Shown: positions 25,997 through 34,830, counted from the stretch's first letter. The stretch is DNA of 64,000 nucleotides from Bacteroides sp. UBA7333 (GCA_002471195.1 DKPN01000027.1:34495-98494), one strand, 5' to 3'. Notes: generated from the sequence alone by a model not told the origin. Numbers and translations: made by a program.

Positions 25997-26707
25997 CTAC
26001 GATTTACGTTTCAAGTAGTATTGACGCTCATCTTCGGGAAATTTCTCGATAGAATAACGCAACATGGTACGAGGCATTACGGTACTGTGTCGATCTAAAA
26101 ACTGCACCAAAATATCTTTATTGCGTTTTCCCACTTCGCGAAGCATCCAACCAATGGCTTTCTGCATTAAGTCGTGAGGATGATGCAACAACAATTCCGA
26201 AAGCGCCAACACATCCATATAGTCATCTTTTCTGATCAATGTCCAATTGGCCACAATGGCAATGCGTTGATCCCAAAGCAAACTGCTGTTGGCCAACCGC
26301 ACAAGGTCGGTACGTGGCTTGTCTTGTAAATAAAGCCCCACGATGGTAGGAGCCGAAAGATCTACTAAATCCCAATTGTTTACTCGATGGGTATTCGAAA
26401 GGTAAAACTCATAGATTCGTTTTCGCTCTTCGGGGTTGGCTTTCTTAAAGCGTTCTACCAGTATTAAAAGGGCACAAAGCCTACATTCATGCCAAGAACT
26501 TTGCAGTAGCTCGTCGATAGTATGGTAATCGGCATCTTTATAGCGCTTGGCCACAATTCGTGTATGCGGCACAACAATACCCAGAAAGCGGTCGCCTTCG
26601 CCATATTGGCCTTTGCCGGTTTTAAAAAATTTAGGTAGATACTCGCGCTTTACCGGATCAATATAGGTCTCGAGTTCGCACTGAATGAGTTGGGCTTTTG
26701 ATGTCAT
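25997..26707 (-). CDS. DNA alkylation repair protein (AlkD-like)
   Basis: The product of about 236 residues is made of HEAT-like helical repeats, as in AlkC/AlkD DNA glycosylases that excise alkylated bases by backbone capture. Typical motifs are 'FFKTGKGQYGEGDRFLGIVVPHTR', 'HECRLCALLILVERF', 'NNWDLVDLSAPTIVGLYL' and 'HHPHDLMQKAIGWMLREVGKR'. The ATG at 26707 is used; a start six codons upstream is possible but would lie nearer to the promoter. It is transcribed divergently from the SpmA/B gene and faces the helicase gene. Confidence 0.92.
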   Translation of the reverse strand: MTSKAQLIQCELETYIDPVKREYLPKFFKTGKGQYGEGDRFLGIVVPHTRIVAKRYKDADYHTIDELLQSSWHECRLCALLILVERFKKANPEERKRIYEFYLSNTHRVNNWDLVDLSAPTIVGLYLQDKPRTDLVRLANSSLLWDQRIAIVANWTLIRKDDYMDVLALSELLLHHPHDLMQKAIGWMLREVGKRNKDILVQFLDRHSTVMPRTMLRYSIEKFPEDERQYYLKRKS

Positions 26708-26727
26708 AATAGAGTAGATTAGCATGT

Positions 26728-26775
26728 CAAAAGTAGCTATTTATTGAGAGAATTAGAAAGTTATCTCTATTTTTG
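26728..26775. promoter_or_regulatory. Divergent promoters for the AlkD-like and SpmA/B genes
   Basis: TACTTTTG on the minus strand (26728-26735) serves the AlkD-like gene and TATTTTTG on the plus strand (26768-26775) serves the SpmA/B gene. The elements are 32 bp apart. Confidence 0.5.
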
Positions 26776-26793
26776 TGAAATATACACAAGAAC

Positions 26794-28026
26794 ATGGTAT
26801 TGAATTACATTTGGATAGGCTTTTTTGTAGTGGCTCTGATAGTAGCTTTAGGCAAGCTATTGATAAGCGGCAACACGCAAATTTTTACAGAGATCATACA
26901 GTCTACTTTCGATTCGTCGAAAACAGCTTTCGAGATATCACTAGGACTTACCGGGGTATTATCGTTGTGGCTCGGCATCATGAAGATTGGCGAAAAGAGT
27001 GGTTTAATCAATACTTTGGCACATTGGTTAAGTCCGGTGTTTTGCAAACTATTTCCCGATATACCCAAAGGGCATCCGGTGATGGGATCTATATTTATGA
27101 ATATGTCGGCCAATATGCTGGGACTCGATAATGCAGCCACTCCTATGGGACTGAAAGCCATGCAGGAGTTGCAAGCGTTGAATCCTAAAAAAGATACCGC
27201 CAGCAATCCCATGATTATGTTTCTGGTCATTAACACCTCTGGGCTCATTCTTATACCCATATCCATCATGGTGTATCGTTCGCAACTGGGAGCTACCAAC
27301 CCCACCGATATATTTATCCCCATTTTGTTGAGTACATTTATTTCTACCATGGTAGGTGTTGTCACAGTGAGCCTGTCGCAACGCATCAACTTAATCAACC
27401 GACCTATACTTATTTTAGTAGCCATTCTGAGTCTTTTTTTTGGTGGATTGATCTATTTATTCAATGTAGTATCGCGCGAAGAGATGGGTATTTACTCCAC
27501 CCTAATAGCCAACATGATATTGTTTGGCGTTATCGTGATGTTTATTCTGAGTGGAGTGCGCAAAAAGATAAATGTGTACGACGCATTTGTAGAAGGGGCA
27601 AAAGAGGGATTCACTACCGCTGTGCGAATTATTCCTTATCTGGTAGCTTTCTTGGTGGCTATCGCCGTATTTCGAACTTCGGGAGGAATGAATATTATAA
27701 CCGATGGAATCGGCTATTTGGTAGGAGCTGCCGGTTTAGATACATCGTTTGTCGAAGCATTGCCTACAGGCATCATGAAGTCGCTAAGCGGAAGTGGTGC
27801 CAACGGATTAATGATTGACACCATGCAGCAGCATGGTGCCGACTCATTTGTGGGTCGTGTGAGTTGTGTGGTGAGAGGTGCATCCGATACTACATTTTAT
27901 ATACTGGCTGTCTACTTCGGCAGTGTAGGAATCAGCAAAACACGCAATGCTGTAACTTGCGGATTGATTGCCGATTTTTCGGGTATCATCGCAGCCATCT
28001 TCATGAGTTATTTGTTCTTTTATTAA
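26794..28026 (+). CDS. SpmA/SpmB fusion nucleoside recognition-domain membrane protein
   Basis: The 410-residue protein joins two Gate/nucleoside-recognition domains that in Bacillus are the separate spore maturation proteins SpmA and SpmB. The SpmA-like half carries 'GKSGLINTLAHWLSPVFCKLFPDIPKGHPVMGSIFMNMSANMLGLDNAATPMGLKAM'-type features near residues 65-130, and the SpmB-like half ends in 'SGSGANGLMIDTMQQHGADSFVGRV...SDTTFYILAVYFGSVGI'. About ten hydrophobic helices are visible. This organism does not sporulate, so it is presumably a transporter or a cell-envelope factor of unknown substrate. It precedes ybeY by 18 bp. Confidence 0.88.
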   Translation: MVLNYIWIGFFVVALIVALGKLLISGNTQIFTEIIQSTFDSSKTAFEISLGLTGVLSLWLGIMKIGEKSGLINTLAHWLSPVFCKLFPDIPKGHPVMGSIFMNMSANMLGLDNAATPMGLKAMQELQALNPKKDTASNPMIMFLVINTSGLILIPISIMVYRSQLGATNPTDIFIPILLSTFISTMVGVVTVSLSQRINLINRPILILVAILSLFFGGLIYLFNVVSREEMGIYSTLIANMILFGVIVMFILSGVRKKINVYDAFVEGAKEGFTTAVRIIPYLVAFLVAIAVFRTSGGMNIITDGIGYLVGAAGLDTSFVEALPTGIMKSLSGSGANGLMIDTMQQHGADSFVGRVSCVVRGASDTTFYILAVYFGSVGISKTRNAVTCGLIADFSGIIAAIFMSYLFFY

Positions 28027-28044
28027 ACCAACAATTATATATAT

Positions 28045-28470
28045 ATGGCTATTACTTATCATGCAGAGGGCGTAAAAATGCCCGAAATAAAGAAAAGAAT
28101 CACAACGGAATGGGTGAAAGAGGTTGCCAACAGTTATGGCAAACGTGTAGGCGAAATTGCTTACATCTTTTGTTCGGACGATAAAATCTTAGAGGTAAAT
28201 CGTCAGTATCTGGAGCACGATTACTTTACCGATATCATTACGTTCGATTATACCGAAGGCAATCGTATTTCGGGCGATCTATTTATCAGCTTGGATACGG
28301 TTAAAACCAATGCCGACCAATTTATGCAGAATTATAATGACGAACTGCATCGCACCATTATTCATGGCATTCTACATCTTTGTGGCATCAACGACAAAGG
28401 TCCCGGAGAAAGAGAAATCATGGAAGCTGCCGAGAATAAAGCTTTAGAAATGCTCAAAGCGAAAGAATAG
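28045..28470 (+). CDS. ybeY: rRNA maturation endoribonuclease YbeY
   Basis: YbeY is a metal-dependent RNase needed for 16S rRNA 3'-end maturation and ribosome quality control. The 141-residue protein has 'SDDKILEVNRQYLEHDYFTDIITFDY' and the metal motif 'IIHGILHLCGINDKGPGEREIM'. The first two His ligands (HGILH) are present, but the third, normally in GYDH, is replaced by Asp-Lys. As far as I recall other Bacteroidetes share this change. It follows the SpmA/B gene by 18 bp and is followed by a long hairpin. Confidence 0.92.
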   Translation: MAITYHAEGVKMPEIKKRITTEWVKEVANSYGKRVGEIAYIFCSDDKILEVNRQYLEHDYFTDIITFDYTEGNRISGDLFISLDTVKTNADQFMQNYNDELHRTIIHGILHLCGINDKGPGEREIMEAAENKALEMLKAKE

Positions 28471-28493
28471 CAGATCTGTAGCATACCCATAGA

Positions 28494-28546
28494 TAAGGCT
28501 CACAATGAAAACAGAACAGGGATTCTATTTTTCATCGTGAGCCTTA
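28494..28546. terminator. Long hairpin after ybeY
   Basis: TAAGGCTCAC (28494-28503) pairs with GTGAGCCTTA (28537-28546); after one mismatch ATGAAAA pairs with TTTTCAT. No U-tract follows, so it may be a 3'-end stabilising structure rather than a strict terminator. The remaining bases to 28700 show nothing else. Confidence 0.6.
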
Positions 28547-28701
28547 AATGTATAGAATAACAAGTGAAGCAGGAAGGGTGAAAACCTTTAATAATAGCAA
28601 ATAACATACACAAAGTCAAGTAAATACTTAAAAAACAATATCGGGCTGTTAACAAATTCATTATGATTTTGCTAAATCTCAAGAGTTTGCATTCTTTTTA
28701 G

Positions 28702-28709
28702 TAACTTTG
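28702..28709 (+). promoter_or_regulatory. Predicted -7 element of mnmG
   Basis: TAACTTTG, matching TAnnTTTG, 23 bp ahead of the ATG. Confidence 0.5.
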
Positions 28710-28731
28710 CAGTACAAAAAGATAACGAAAA

Positions 28732-30606
28732 ATGGATTTTAAATACGATGTGATTGTAATTGGGGCAGGACATGCCGGCTGTGAAGCAGCTGTTGCCGCT
28801 GCCAATTTAGGATCGAAAACCTGTCTCATCACCATGGACATGAACAAGATTGGCCAAATGAGCTGTAACCCTGCTGTAGGGGGTATCGCCAAAGGACAGA
28901 TTGTTCGCGAAATCGATGCACTGGGAGGTATGATGGGATTGATTACAGATAAAACTGCCATTCAATTCAGAATACTGAACCGCTCGAAAGGGCCTGCCAT
29001 GTGGAGTCCACGTGCACAATGCGACCGTAACAAGTTTATTTGGGCATGGAGAGAGGTAGTCGAAAACACTCCTAACTTACATATTTGGCAAGATACCGTA
29101 AAAGAGATATTGGTTGAAAATGGCGAAGTAATAGGCTTGAAAACCTTTTGGGACGTAGAGTTCAAAGCCAAGTGTATTGTGATTACCGCCGGAACATTCC
29201 TCAACGGGCTTATGCATGTAGGAAAAACTATGCTACCGGGCGGACGTATGGCCGAGCCGGCATCCTACCTATTAACCGAGTCGATTACACGACATGGCAT
29301 TACCAGCGATAGAATGAAAACCGGTACACCGGTACGCATCGACGGCCGTAGCGTGAATTACGACTTAATGGACGTTCAAGACGGAGAAAACGACTTCCAC
29401 AAGTTTTCATTCATGGATACGGGTATCCGCCATTTGAAACAACTACCTTGCTGGACTTGCTACACCAATAGCGAAGTGCACGATATACTGAGAGATGGAT
29501 TGAAAGATTCTCCCCTATTCAACGGACAAATTGAGAGTATTGGTCCACGCTATTGCCCCAGCATTGAAACAAAGATTGTAACATTTCCGGATAAAGATTT
29601 ACACCAATTATTCTTAGAGCCCGAAGGCGAAACCACACAAGAGTTTTACTTAAATGGATTCTCTTCTTCGCTGCCCATGGATATTCAAATCAATGCTCTT
29701 AGAAAAGTTCCGGCATTCAAAGACTTGGTGATTTATCGCCCAGGATATGCTATTGAGTATGACTTCTTCGACCCTACCCAACTAAAACACACGTTGGAAT
29801 CGAAGATAATTAAAAATCTATTCTTTGCAGGACAAGTAAACGGTACAACCGGATACGAAGAAGCAGGTGGTCAAGGTATCATTGCCGGTATCAACGCACA
29901 CATCAACTGCCATGGCGGAGAACCTTTCGTACTAGGTAGAGACGAAGCATACATAGGTGTTTTAATCGATGATTTGGTGACCAAAGGAGTAGACGAGCCT
30001 TATAGAATGTTTACCTCTCGCGCCGAATATCGCATTTTACTACGCATGGATGATGCCGATATGCGCCTTACCGAAAGAGCCAGAAAACTCGGATTGGTAA
30101 AAGATGACAGATACGCATTATTGCTTAAAAAGCGCGAAGCCATCGATACTATTGTAGAGTTCGCCAAAAAGTATTCGATTAAGCCTGCGCTAATAAACGA
30201 TGCTTTAGAAGCTATTGGTACAACCCCATTGCGTCAAGGATGCAAGTTGATCGATTTAATCAATCGCCCGCAAATAACAATCGATAATATTGCCGAACAT
30301 GTACCGGCATTCAAACGTTTGTTAGATGAGATAACAGAGCGCAAAGAGGAGATTATTGAAGCGGCTGAAATCTTAATTAAATACGAAGGATACATACAAC
30401 GTGAAAGAATCATAGCCGACAAATTGCTACGATTAGAGTCTATCAAGATCAAAGGCAAATTCGATTATAACTCGATACAATCGTTATCTACCGAAGCCCG
30501 TCAGAAGCTAAGTAAGATTGATCCCGAAACCATAGCGCAAGCTAGCCGTATACCGGGCATATCTCCAAGCGACATCAATGTGCTGCTGGTTTTATCGGGT
30601 AGATAA
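28732..30606 (+). CDS. mnmG: tRNA uridine-5-carboxymethylaminomethyl(34) synthesis enzyme MnmG (GidA)
   Basis: MnmG, with MnmE, adds the carboxymethylaminomethyl group to U34 of several tRNAs. The 624-residue protein has the N-terminal FAD-binding 'YDVIVIGAGHAGCEAAVAAANLG', 'MSCNPAVGGIAKGQIVREIDALGG', the second signature 'FAGQVNGTTGYEEAGGQGIIAGINAH', and the C-terminal MnmE-interaction helices ending 'RIPGISPSDINVLLVLSGR'. Length and motifs are complete. It has its own promoter and is followed after 5 bp by a parS-like site, then apt. Confidence 0.98.
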   Translation: MDFKYDVIVIGAGHAGCEAAVAAANLGSKTCLITMDMNKIGQMSCNPAVGGIAKGQIVREIDALGGMMGLITDKTAIQFRILNRSKGPAMWSPRAQCDRNKFIWAWREVVENTPNLHIWQDTVKEILVENGEVIGLKTFWDVEFKAKCIVITAGTFLNGLMHVGKTMLPGGRMAEPASYLLTESITRHGITSDRMKTGTPVRIDGRSVNYDLMDVQDGENDFHKFSFMDTGIRHLKQLPCWTCYTNSEVHDILRDGLKDSPLFNGQIESIGPRYCPSIETKIVTFPDKDLHQLFLEPEGETTQEFYLNGFSSSLPMDIQINALRKVPAFKDLVIYRPGYAIEYDFFDPTQLKHTLESKIIKNLFFAGQVNGTTGYEEAGGQGIIAGINAHINCHGGEPFVLGRDEAYIGVLIDDLVTKGVDEPYRMFTSRAEYRILLRMDDADMRLTERARKLGLVKDDRYALLLKKREAIDTIVEFAKKYSIKPALINDALEAIGTTPLRQGCKLIDLINRPQITIDNIAEHVPAFKRLLDEITERKEEIIEAAEILIKYEGYIQRERIIADKLLRLESIKIKGKFDYNSIQSLSTEARQKLSKIDPETIAQASRIPGISPSDINVLLVLSGR

Positions 30607-30611
30607 GGAAG

Positions 30612-30627
30612 CGTTTCACGTGAAACA
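30612..30627. promoter_or_regulatory. parS-like centromere site (15/16 match)
   Basis: CGTTTCACGTGAAACA matches the widespread parS consensus TGTTTCACGTGAAACA at 15 of 16 positions and contains a perfect 14-bp palindrome GTTTCACGTGAAAC. It lies in the short gap between mnmG and apt. parS sites are bound by ParB for chromosome segregation and cluster near the replication origin. Confidence 0.85.
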
Positions 30628-30654
30628 AACAATTTAAGAAAACGATTTAATTCA

Positions 30655-31185
30655 ATGAATATGAGCAAAGAAAAACTAATTAAAAGCATTCGTCAAGTAC
30701 CCGATTTCCCAATCCCCGGTATTTTGTTCTACGATGTAACCACCCTATTTAAAGACGCAGAATGTTTGCGCATTCTATCGGATACAATGTACGATATGTA
30801 CAAAGATAAAGGCATTACAAAAGTAGTCGGAATAGAGTCGAGAGGGTTTATCATGGGACCCGTTTTGGCTACTCGTCTTAATGCCGGATTTGTAACAATC
30901 AGAAAACCGGGAAAACTTCCTGCCGAAACGATTGAACAAAGCTACGACAAAGAGTATGGCAAAGACACTGTTCAAATTCATAAAGATGCCATCAACGAGA
31001 ATGATGTGATTTTACTTCACGACGACTTACTTGCTACAGGCGGCACAATGAAGGCGGCTTGCGAACTTGTAAAAAAGATGAAGCCCAAAAAAGTATATGT
31101 CAACTTTATTATTGAACTAAAAGAGTTAAATGGCATGAGCCTATTTGGCGATGATGTAGAGGTAGAATCAATTCTTTCGGTATAA
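30655..31185 (+). CDS. apt: Adenine phosphoribosyltransferase
   Basis: Apt salvages adenine to AMP using PRPP. The 176-residue protein has the family N-terminus 'LIKSIRQVPDFPIPGILFYDVTTLF', the 'GIESRGFIMGPVLATRLNAGF' segment, and the PRPP-binding loop 'VILLHDDLLATGGTMKAACELV' (about residues 120-141). Two in-frame ATGs (30655 and 30661) are both possible starts. It follows mnmG, from which it is separated by the parS-like site, and ends just before a hairpin terminator. Confidence 0.96.
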   Translation: MNMSKEKLIKSIRQVPDFPIPGILFYDVTTLFKDAECLRILSDTMYDMYKDKGITKVVGIESRGFIMGPVLATRLNAGFVTIRKPGKLPAETIEQSYDKEYGKDTVQIHKDAINENDVILLHDDLLATGGTMKAACELVKKMKPKKVYVNFIIELKELNGMSLFGDDVEVESILSV

Positions 31186-31208
31186 GAAACTATATTGATA
31201 ATATTTTT

Positions 31209-31216
31209 TATATTTG
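31209..31216 (+). promoter_or_regulatory. Predicted -7 element of uvrC, overlapping the apt terminator
   Basis: TATATTTG fits TAnnTTTG. Transcription would start near 31222-31224, inside the left arm of the apt terminator, 30 bp before the uvrC start. Confidence 0.5.
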
Positions 31217-31218
31217 TA

Positions 31219-31246
31219 GGGTGTAGTTAAATCTACACCCTTTTTT
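31219..31246 (+). terminator. Intrinsic terminator of apt
   Basis: GGGTGTAG (31219-31226) pairs with CTACACCC (31233-31240) around a 6-nt loop and is followed by six T residues (31241-31246). Confidence 0.9.
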
Positions 31247-31253
31247 AATTGAT

Positions 31254-33068
31254 ATGGAAACGAGTAATAAAAAAGAGAAAGATGTTTATTTAAAAGGTAT
31301 CGTATTAAACCTTCCAGATAAACCCGGCATTTATCAATACTTAAATGACGAAGGAGTTATTATATACGTTGGAAAGGCTAAAAATCTAAAGAAACGTGTT
31401 TCTTCTTATTTCAACAAAGAGCATCAACCCGGAAAAACAAGAGTGCTGGTAAGCAAGATTGCCGACATCAAATATATCGTGGTAAACTCTGAAGAAGATG
31501 CCCTATTGCTCGAAAACAATTTAATCAAGAAATACAAACCACGCTACAACGTTTTACTCAAAGACGATAAAACCTACCCTTCGATATGCGTGCAAAACGA
31601 ATATTTTCCACGGGTGTTTAAAACCAGAAAGATTATTCGCAATGGATCGACCTACTTTGGCCCTTACAGCCATCTTCCGTCGATGAATGCCGTGCTCGAT
31701 TTAATTAAACACCTCTATCCTATCCGAACCTGCAATCTTAACCTTAGTCCCGAACACATTCGATCGGGCAAATACAACGTATGTTTAGATTATCACATTA
31801 AAAAATGTGCGGGTCCTTGCATCGGACTACAATCGCATGACGATTATCTTAAAAACATTGTCCAAATAAAAGAGATATTAAAAGGCAACACGCAAGAGGT
31901 AAGCAAGGTTCTTTTAAAACAGATGAATGATCTTGCGAGTGAAATGCGCTTTGAAGAGGCACAAAAAATTAAAGAAAAGTACGAATTAATCGAGAATTAT
32001 CGATCGAGATCGGAAGTAGTGAGTGCCGTATTGCACAACATAGATGTATTCTCTATTGAAGAAGACGAAGGATCGGCATTCATCAACTACCTGCATATAG
32101 TAAATGGTGCCATCAACCAAGCATTCACTTTTGAGTATAAGAAGAAATTAAACGAGTCGAAAGAAGAACTACTGGCATTGGGTATTGTGGAAATGAGAGA
32201 ACGATACAAGAGTAGCTCCAGAGAAATCATCGTACCATTCATGCTCGATATTGAGCTAAACAATGTACAATTTAGCGTTCCAGTCAGGGGAGATAAAAAG
32301 AAATTGTTAGATCTGTCGCAACTAAACGTGAAGCAATATAAAGCCGATCGCTTAAAACAGGCAGAAAAGCTAAACCCTGAGCAAAGAAGTATCCGTTTGT
32401 TGAAGGAGATACAACAAGAACTGCATTTAGATAAACTTCCGATGCAGATTGAATGTTTCGACAACTCTAACATTCAAGGATCGGATGCCGTTGCTGCATG
32501 CGTGGTATTTAAAAAGGCTAAACCCTCTAAAAAAGACTATCGCAAATACAACATTAAAACGGTAGAAGGAGCCGACGACTATGCGTCGATGAGAGAAATT
32601 GTAAAACGACGTTATTTAAGAGCCGTAGAAGAAGAATCTACTCTACCCGACCTAATTATAGCTGATGGAGGAAAGGGGCAAATGAGCGCCATAAAACAAG
32701 CGCTAGATGAGATCAATATAGAGATACCGATAGCCGGACTGGCAAAAGATAAAAAACATCGTACTTCGGAACTTTTATATGGCTTTCCACAACAAACCAT
32801 TGGACTAAAACAGGGTACACCCCTATTTAGGTTGCTGGCACAAATTCAAGACGAAGTACATCGTTTCGCCATCACCTTTCATCGCGATAAACGCAGTGCA
32901 AGACAAGTGGCCTCTGCCCTCGATAACATCAAAGGCATAGGTGTTAAAACAAAAACATCGCTTTTGCAGGAGTTTAAAAGTGTAAAACGAATTAAAGAAG
33001 CGTCAATAGGAGAACTGGCTGCTGTGGTAGGATTCTCGAAAGCACAATTAATTAAAGAGCAATTGTGA
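31254..33068 (+). CDS. uvrC: Excinuclease ABC subunit C
   Basis: UvrC makes the two incisions flanking a lesion in nucleotide excision repair. The 604-residue protein has the N-terminal GIY-YIG nuclease ('KPGIYQYLNDEGVIIYVGKAKNLKKRV', here in the form GIYQY...IYVG), the UVR helix pair ('LASEMRFEEAQKIKEKYELIENY'), the RNase H-like C-terminal nuclease with 'IECFDNSNIQGSDAVAACVVF' and 'LIIADGGKGQMSAIKQAL', and a helix-hairpin-helix end 'LDNIKGIGVKTKTSLLQEFKSVKRI'. It is a single gene with its own promoter. Confidence 0.98.
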   Translation: METSNKKEKDVYLKGIVLNLPDKPGIYQYLNDEGVIIYVGKAKNLKKRVSSYFNKEHQPGKTRVLVSKIADIKYIVVNSEEDALLLENNLIKKYKPRYNVLLKDDKTYPSICVQNEYFPRVFKTRKIIRNGSTYFGPYSHLPSMNAVLDLIKHLYPIRTCNLNLSPEHIRSGKYNVCLDYHIKKCAGPCIGLQSHDDYLKNIVQIKEILKGNTQEVSKVLLKQMNDLASEMRFEEAQKIKEKYELIENYRSRSEVVSAVLHNIDVFSIEEDEGSAFINYLHIVNGAINQAFTFEYKKKLNESKEELLALGIVEMRERYKSSSREIIVPFMLDIELNNVQFSVPVRGDKKKLLDLSQLNVKQYKADRLKQAEKLNPEQRSIRLLKEIQQELHLDKLPMQIECFDNSNIQGSDAVAACVVFKKAKPSKKDYRKYNIKTVEGADDYASMREIVKRRYLRAVEEESTLPDLIIADGGKGQMSAIKQALDEINIEIPIAGLAKDKKHRTSELLYGFPQQTIGLKQGTPLFRLLAQIQDEVHRFAITFHRDKRSARQVASALDNIKGIGVKTKTSLLQEFKSVKRIKEASIGELAAVVGFSKAQLIKEQL

Positions 33069-33116
33069 GTAATGTATAAAAAGAGGCGATAAACATCGAA
33101 TATCCGCTCTATTTTG

Positions 33117-33124
33117 TAATTTTG
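33117..33124 (+). promoter_or_regulatory. Predicted -7 element of dtd
   Basis: TAATTTTG, matching TAnnTTTG, 27 bp ahead of the ATG. Confidence 0.5.
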
Positions 33125-33150
33125 TATCTGTTTTGATAATAAATTAGATC

Positions 33151-33603
33151 ATGAGAGTTGTTATTCAACGCGTGAAACACGCTTCAGTGACGATAGACAA
33201 TGTTTGTAAATCGGCCATTAAAAACGGGATGTTAATCTTGGTGGGTATTGAAAATTCAGATGGCAAAGAAGATATAGATTGGCTCTGCAAGAAAATTGTA
33301 AATCTACGAATTTTCGATGATGAGAACGGCGTCATGAATCGCTCGGTGATAGATATTGACGGAGAAATACTCCTAGTTAGCCAATTTACATTGCATGCAT
33401 CGACTAAAAAAGGCAACAGACCGGCCTACATTAAAGCGGCCAAACCCGATATTTCTATCCCCTTATACGAACAATTTTGCTCGGAGCTAAGTTCTAGTTT
33501 AGGGAAGAGTATAGGCACAGGGACTTTCGGCGCAGATATGCAAGTTGAATTACTCAACGATGGCCCGGTAACGATCTGTATGGATACTAAAAACAAAGAA
33601 TAA
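33151..33603 (+). CDS. dtd: D-aminoacyl-tRNA deacylase
   Basis: Dtd hydrolyses D-aminoacyl-tRNAs and mischarged glycyl-tRNA(Ala). The 150-residue protein has the complete family pattern: start 'MRVVIQRVKHASVTID', 'ILLVSQFTLHAST' with the conserved SQFTL, 'KKGNRPAYIKAA' and the cross-subunit 'NDGPVTICMDT' with the GP motif. It is the first of a three-gene unit (dtd, mazG-like, deoC) whose genes overlap: the stop shares a base with the next start. Confidence 0.97.
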   Translation: MRVVIQRVKHASVTIDNVCKSAIKNGMLILVGIENSDGKEDIDWLCKKIVNLRIFDDENGVMNRSVIDIDGEILLVSQFTLHASTKKGNRPAYIKAAKPDISIPLYEQFCSELSSSLGKSIGTGTFGADMQVELLNDGPVTICMDTKNKE

Positions 33604-33956
33604 TGACTATAAAAGAGGCCCAAGAACAAGTTGATGGTTGGATAAAGGAGTATGGAGTACGATACTTTAGCGAATTGACCAATATGACTATACTTACCGA
33701 AGAGGTGGGCGAATTGGCAAGAGTAATGGCACGCAAGTATGGCGATCAGTCATTCAAAGCAGGCGAAACAGATAATATGGCTGATGAAATGGCCGATATT
33801 TTGTGGGTGCTGATTTGCTTAGCCAATCAAACGGGTGTAGACCTTACCGAAGCGTTGAAAAACAACATCGAGAAGAAAACAAAAAGAGATAACAAAAGAC
33901 ATATCAACAATATCAAATTAGATAAATATGATGGAAAAGGATTTGAATCAAAGTAA
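33603..33956 (+). CDS. MazG-like nucleotide pyrophosphohydrolase
   Basis: The 117-residue single-domain protein belongs to the MazG/all-alpha NTP pyrophosphohydrolase superfamily. The metal-binding pattern is visible as 'LTEEVGELARVMARKYGD' (EExxE-type) and 'NMADEMADILWVLICLAN' (ExxD). It should hydrolyse a nucleoside triphosphate, possibly a damaged one, to monophosphate and pyrophosphate; the substrate is unknown. Its start overlaps the dtd stop and its end overlaps the deoC start by about 29 bp. Confidence 0.88.
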   Translation: MTIKEAQEQVDGWIKEYGVRYFSELTNMTILTEEVGELARVMARKYGDQSFKAGETDNMADEMADILWVLICLANQTGVDLTEALKNNIEKKTKRDNKRHINNIKLDKYDGKGFESK

Positions 33957-34830
33957 GTATGAAGCTACATTAGCTAAATACAAAACCAACCTTAATGATG
34001 CAGATATCCAAGCTAAGGTTGCCGATTTAATTGCGAACAAAGTGCCTGCAAATGACACGAAAGAGGTAAAAGAATTACTTTTTAGCTGTATCGATTTGAC
34101 TACACTAAACAGTACTGACAGCGTAAGTAGCGTTATGAAATTCACTGAAAAAGTGAATGAATTTGATGATAAATATCCTCATATTAAAAATGTAGCGGCT
34201 ATCTGCGTATATCCTAATTTTGCTGAGATTGTAAAAGATACATTGCAAGTAGAAAACGTAAATATTGCTTGTGTAGCTGCAGGTTTTCCATCTTCACAAA
34301 CGTATATCGAAGTGAAAATTGCCGAAACAGCATTGACAGTAATGAATGGCGCCAACGAAATTGATATCGTTATTTCAATCGGTCAGTTCTTAGACGGCGA
34401 TTATCAAACCATGTGCGAGGAAATTCAAGAAATAAAAGCTGCGTGTGGCGAAGCTCATCTAAAAGTAATTCTTGAAACAGGCGCATTGAAAACAGCATCT
34501 AACATTAAGAAAGCTTCTATCCTATCTATGTATGCAGGTGCCGATTTCATCAAAACATCGACTGGTAAAATGCAACCTGCTGCTACACCCGAAGCGGCAT
34601 ATGTGATGTGTGAAGCCATCAAAGAATACTTCGATAAAACAGGTATCAAAATAGGTTTCAAACCAGCCGGAGGCATGAATACAGTACAAGACGCATTGGT
34701 ATATTACACCATTGTAAAAGAGGTATTGGGCGAAGAATGGTTGAATGCTGAATACTTCAGATTGGGAACAAGCCGCTTAGCCAACTATTTATTATCAGAT
34801 ATCGTAGGCGAAGAGGTAAACTTCTTTTAA
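33928..34830 (+). CDS. deoC: Deoxyribose-phosphate aldolase
   Basis: DeoC cleaves 2-deoxyribose 5-phosphate to glyceraldehyde 3-phosphate and acetaldehyde. The 300-residue protein has 'AAICVYPNFAEIVKDTLQ', 'NIACVAAGFPSSQT', 'NEIDIVISIGQFLDGDY', the catalytic Lys of 'LKVILETGAL', and the Schiff-base Lys in 'GADFIKTSTGKMQPAATPEAA'. It is longer at the N-terminus than the E. coli enzyme, as is normal for the form common in this phylum. The start at 33928 or the ATG directly after it overlaps the MazG-like gene. Confidence 0.96.
   Translation: MMEKDLNQSKYEATLAKYKTNLNDADIQAKVADLIANKVPANDTKEVKELLFSCIDLTTLNSTDSVSSVMKFTEKVNEFDDKYPHIKNVAAICVYPNFAEIVKDTLQVENVNIACVAAGFPSSQTYIEVKIAETALTVMNGANEIDIVISIGQFLDGDYQTMCEEIQEIKAACGEAHLKVILETGALKTASNIKKASILSMYAGADFIKTSTGKMQPAATPEAAYVMCEAIKEYFDKTGIKIGFKPAGGMNTVQDALVYYTIVKEVLGEEWLNAEYFRLGTSRLANYLLSDIVGEEVNFF

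Noticed and set aside
26775..27131. 118-codon frame overlapping the start of the SpmA/B gene
   Set aside because: It is in another frame of a clear family member with strong membrane pattern, and its product shows no family resemblance.
28547..28700. Possible small RNA in the gap before mnmG
   Set aside because: No promoter, hairpin or terminator found besides the ybeY hairpin and the mnmG promoter.
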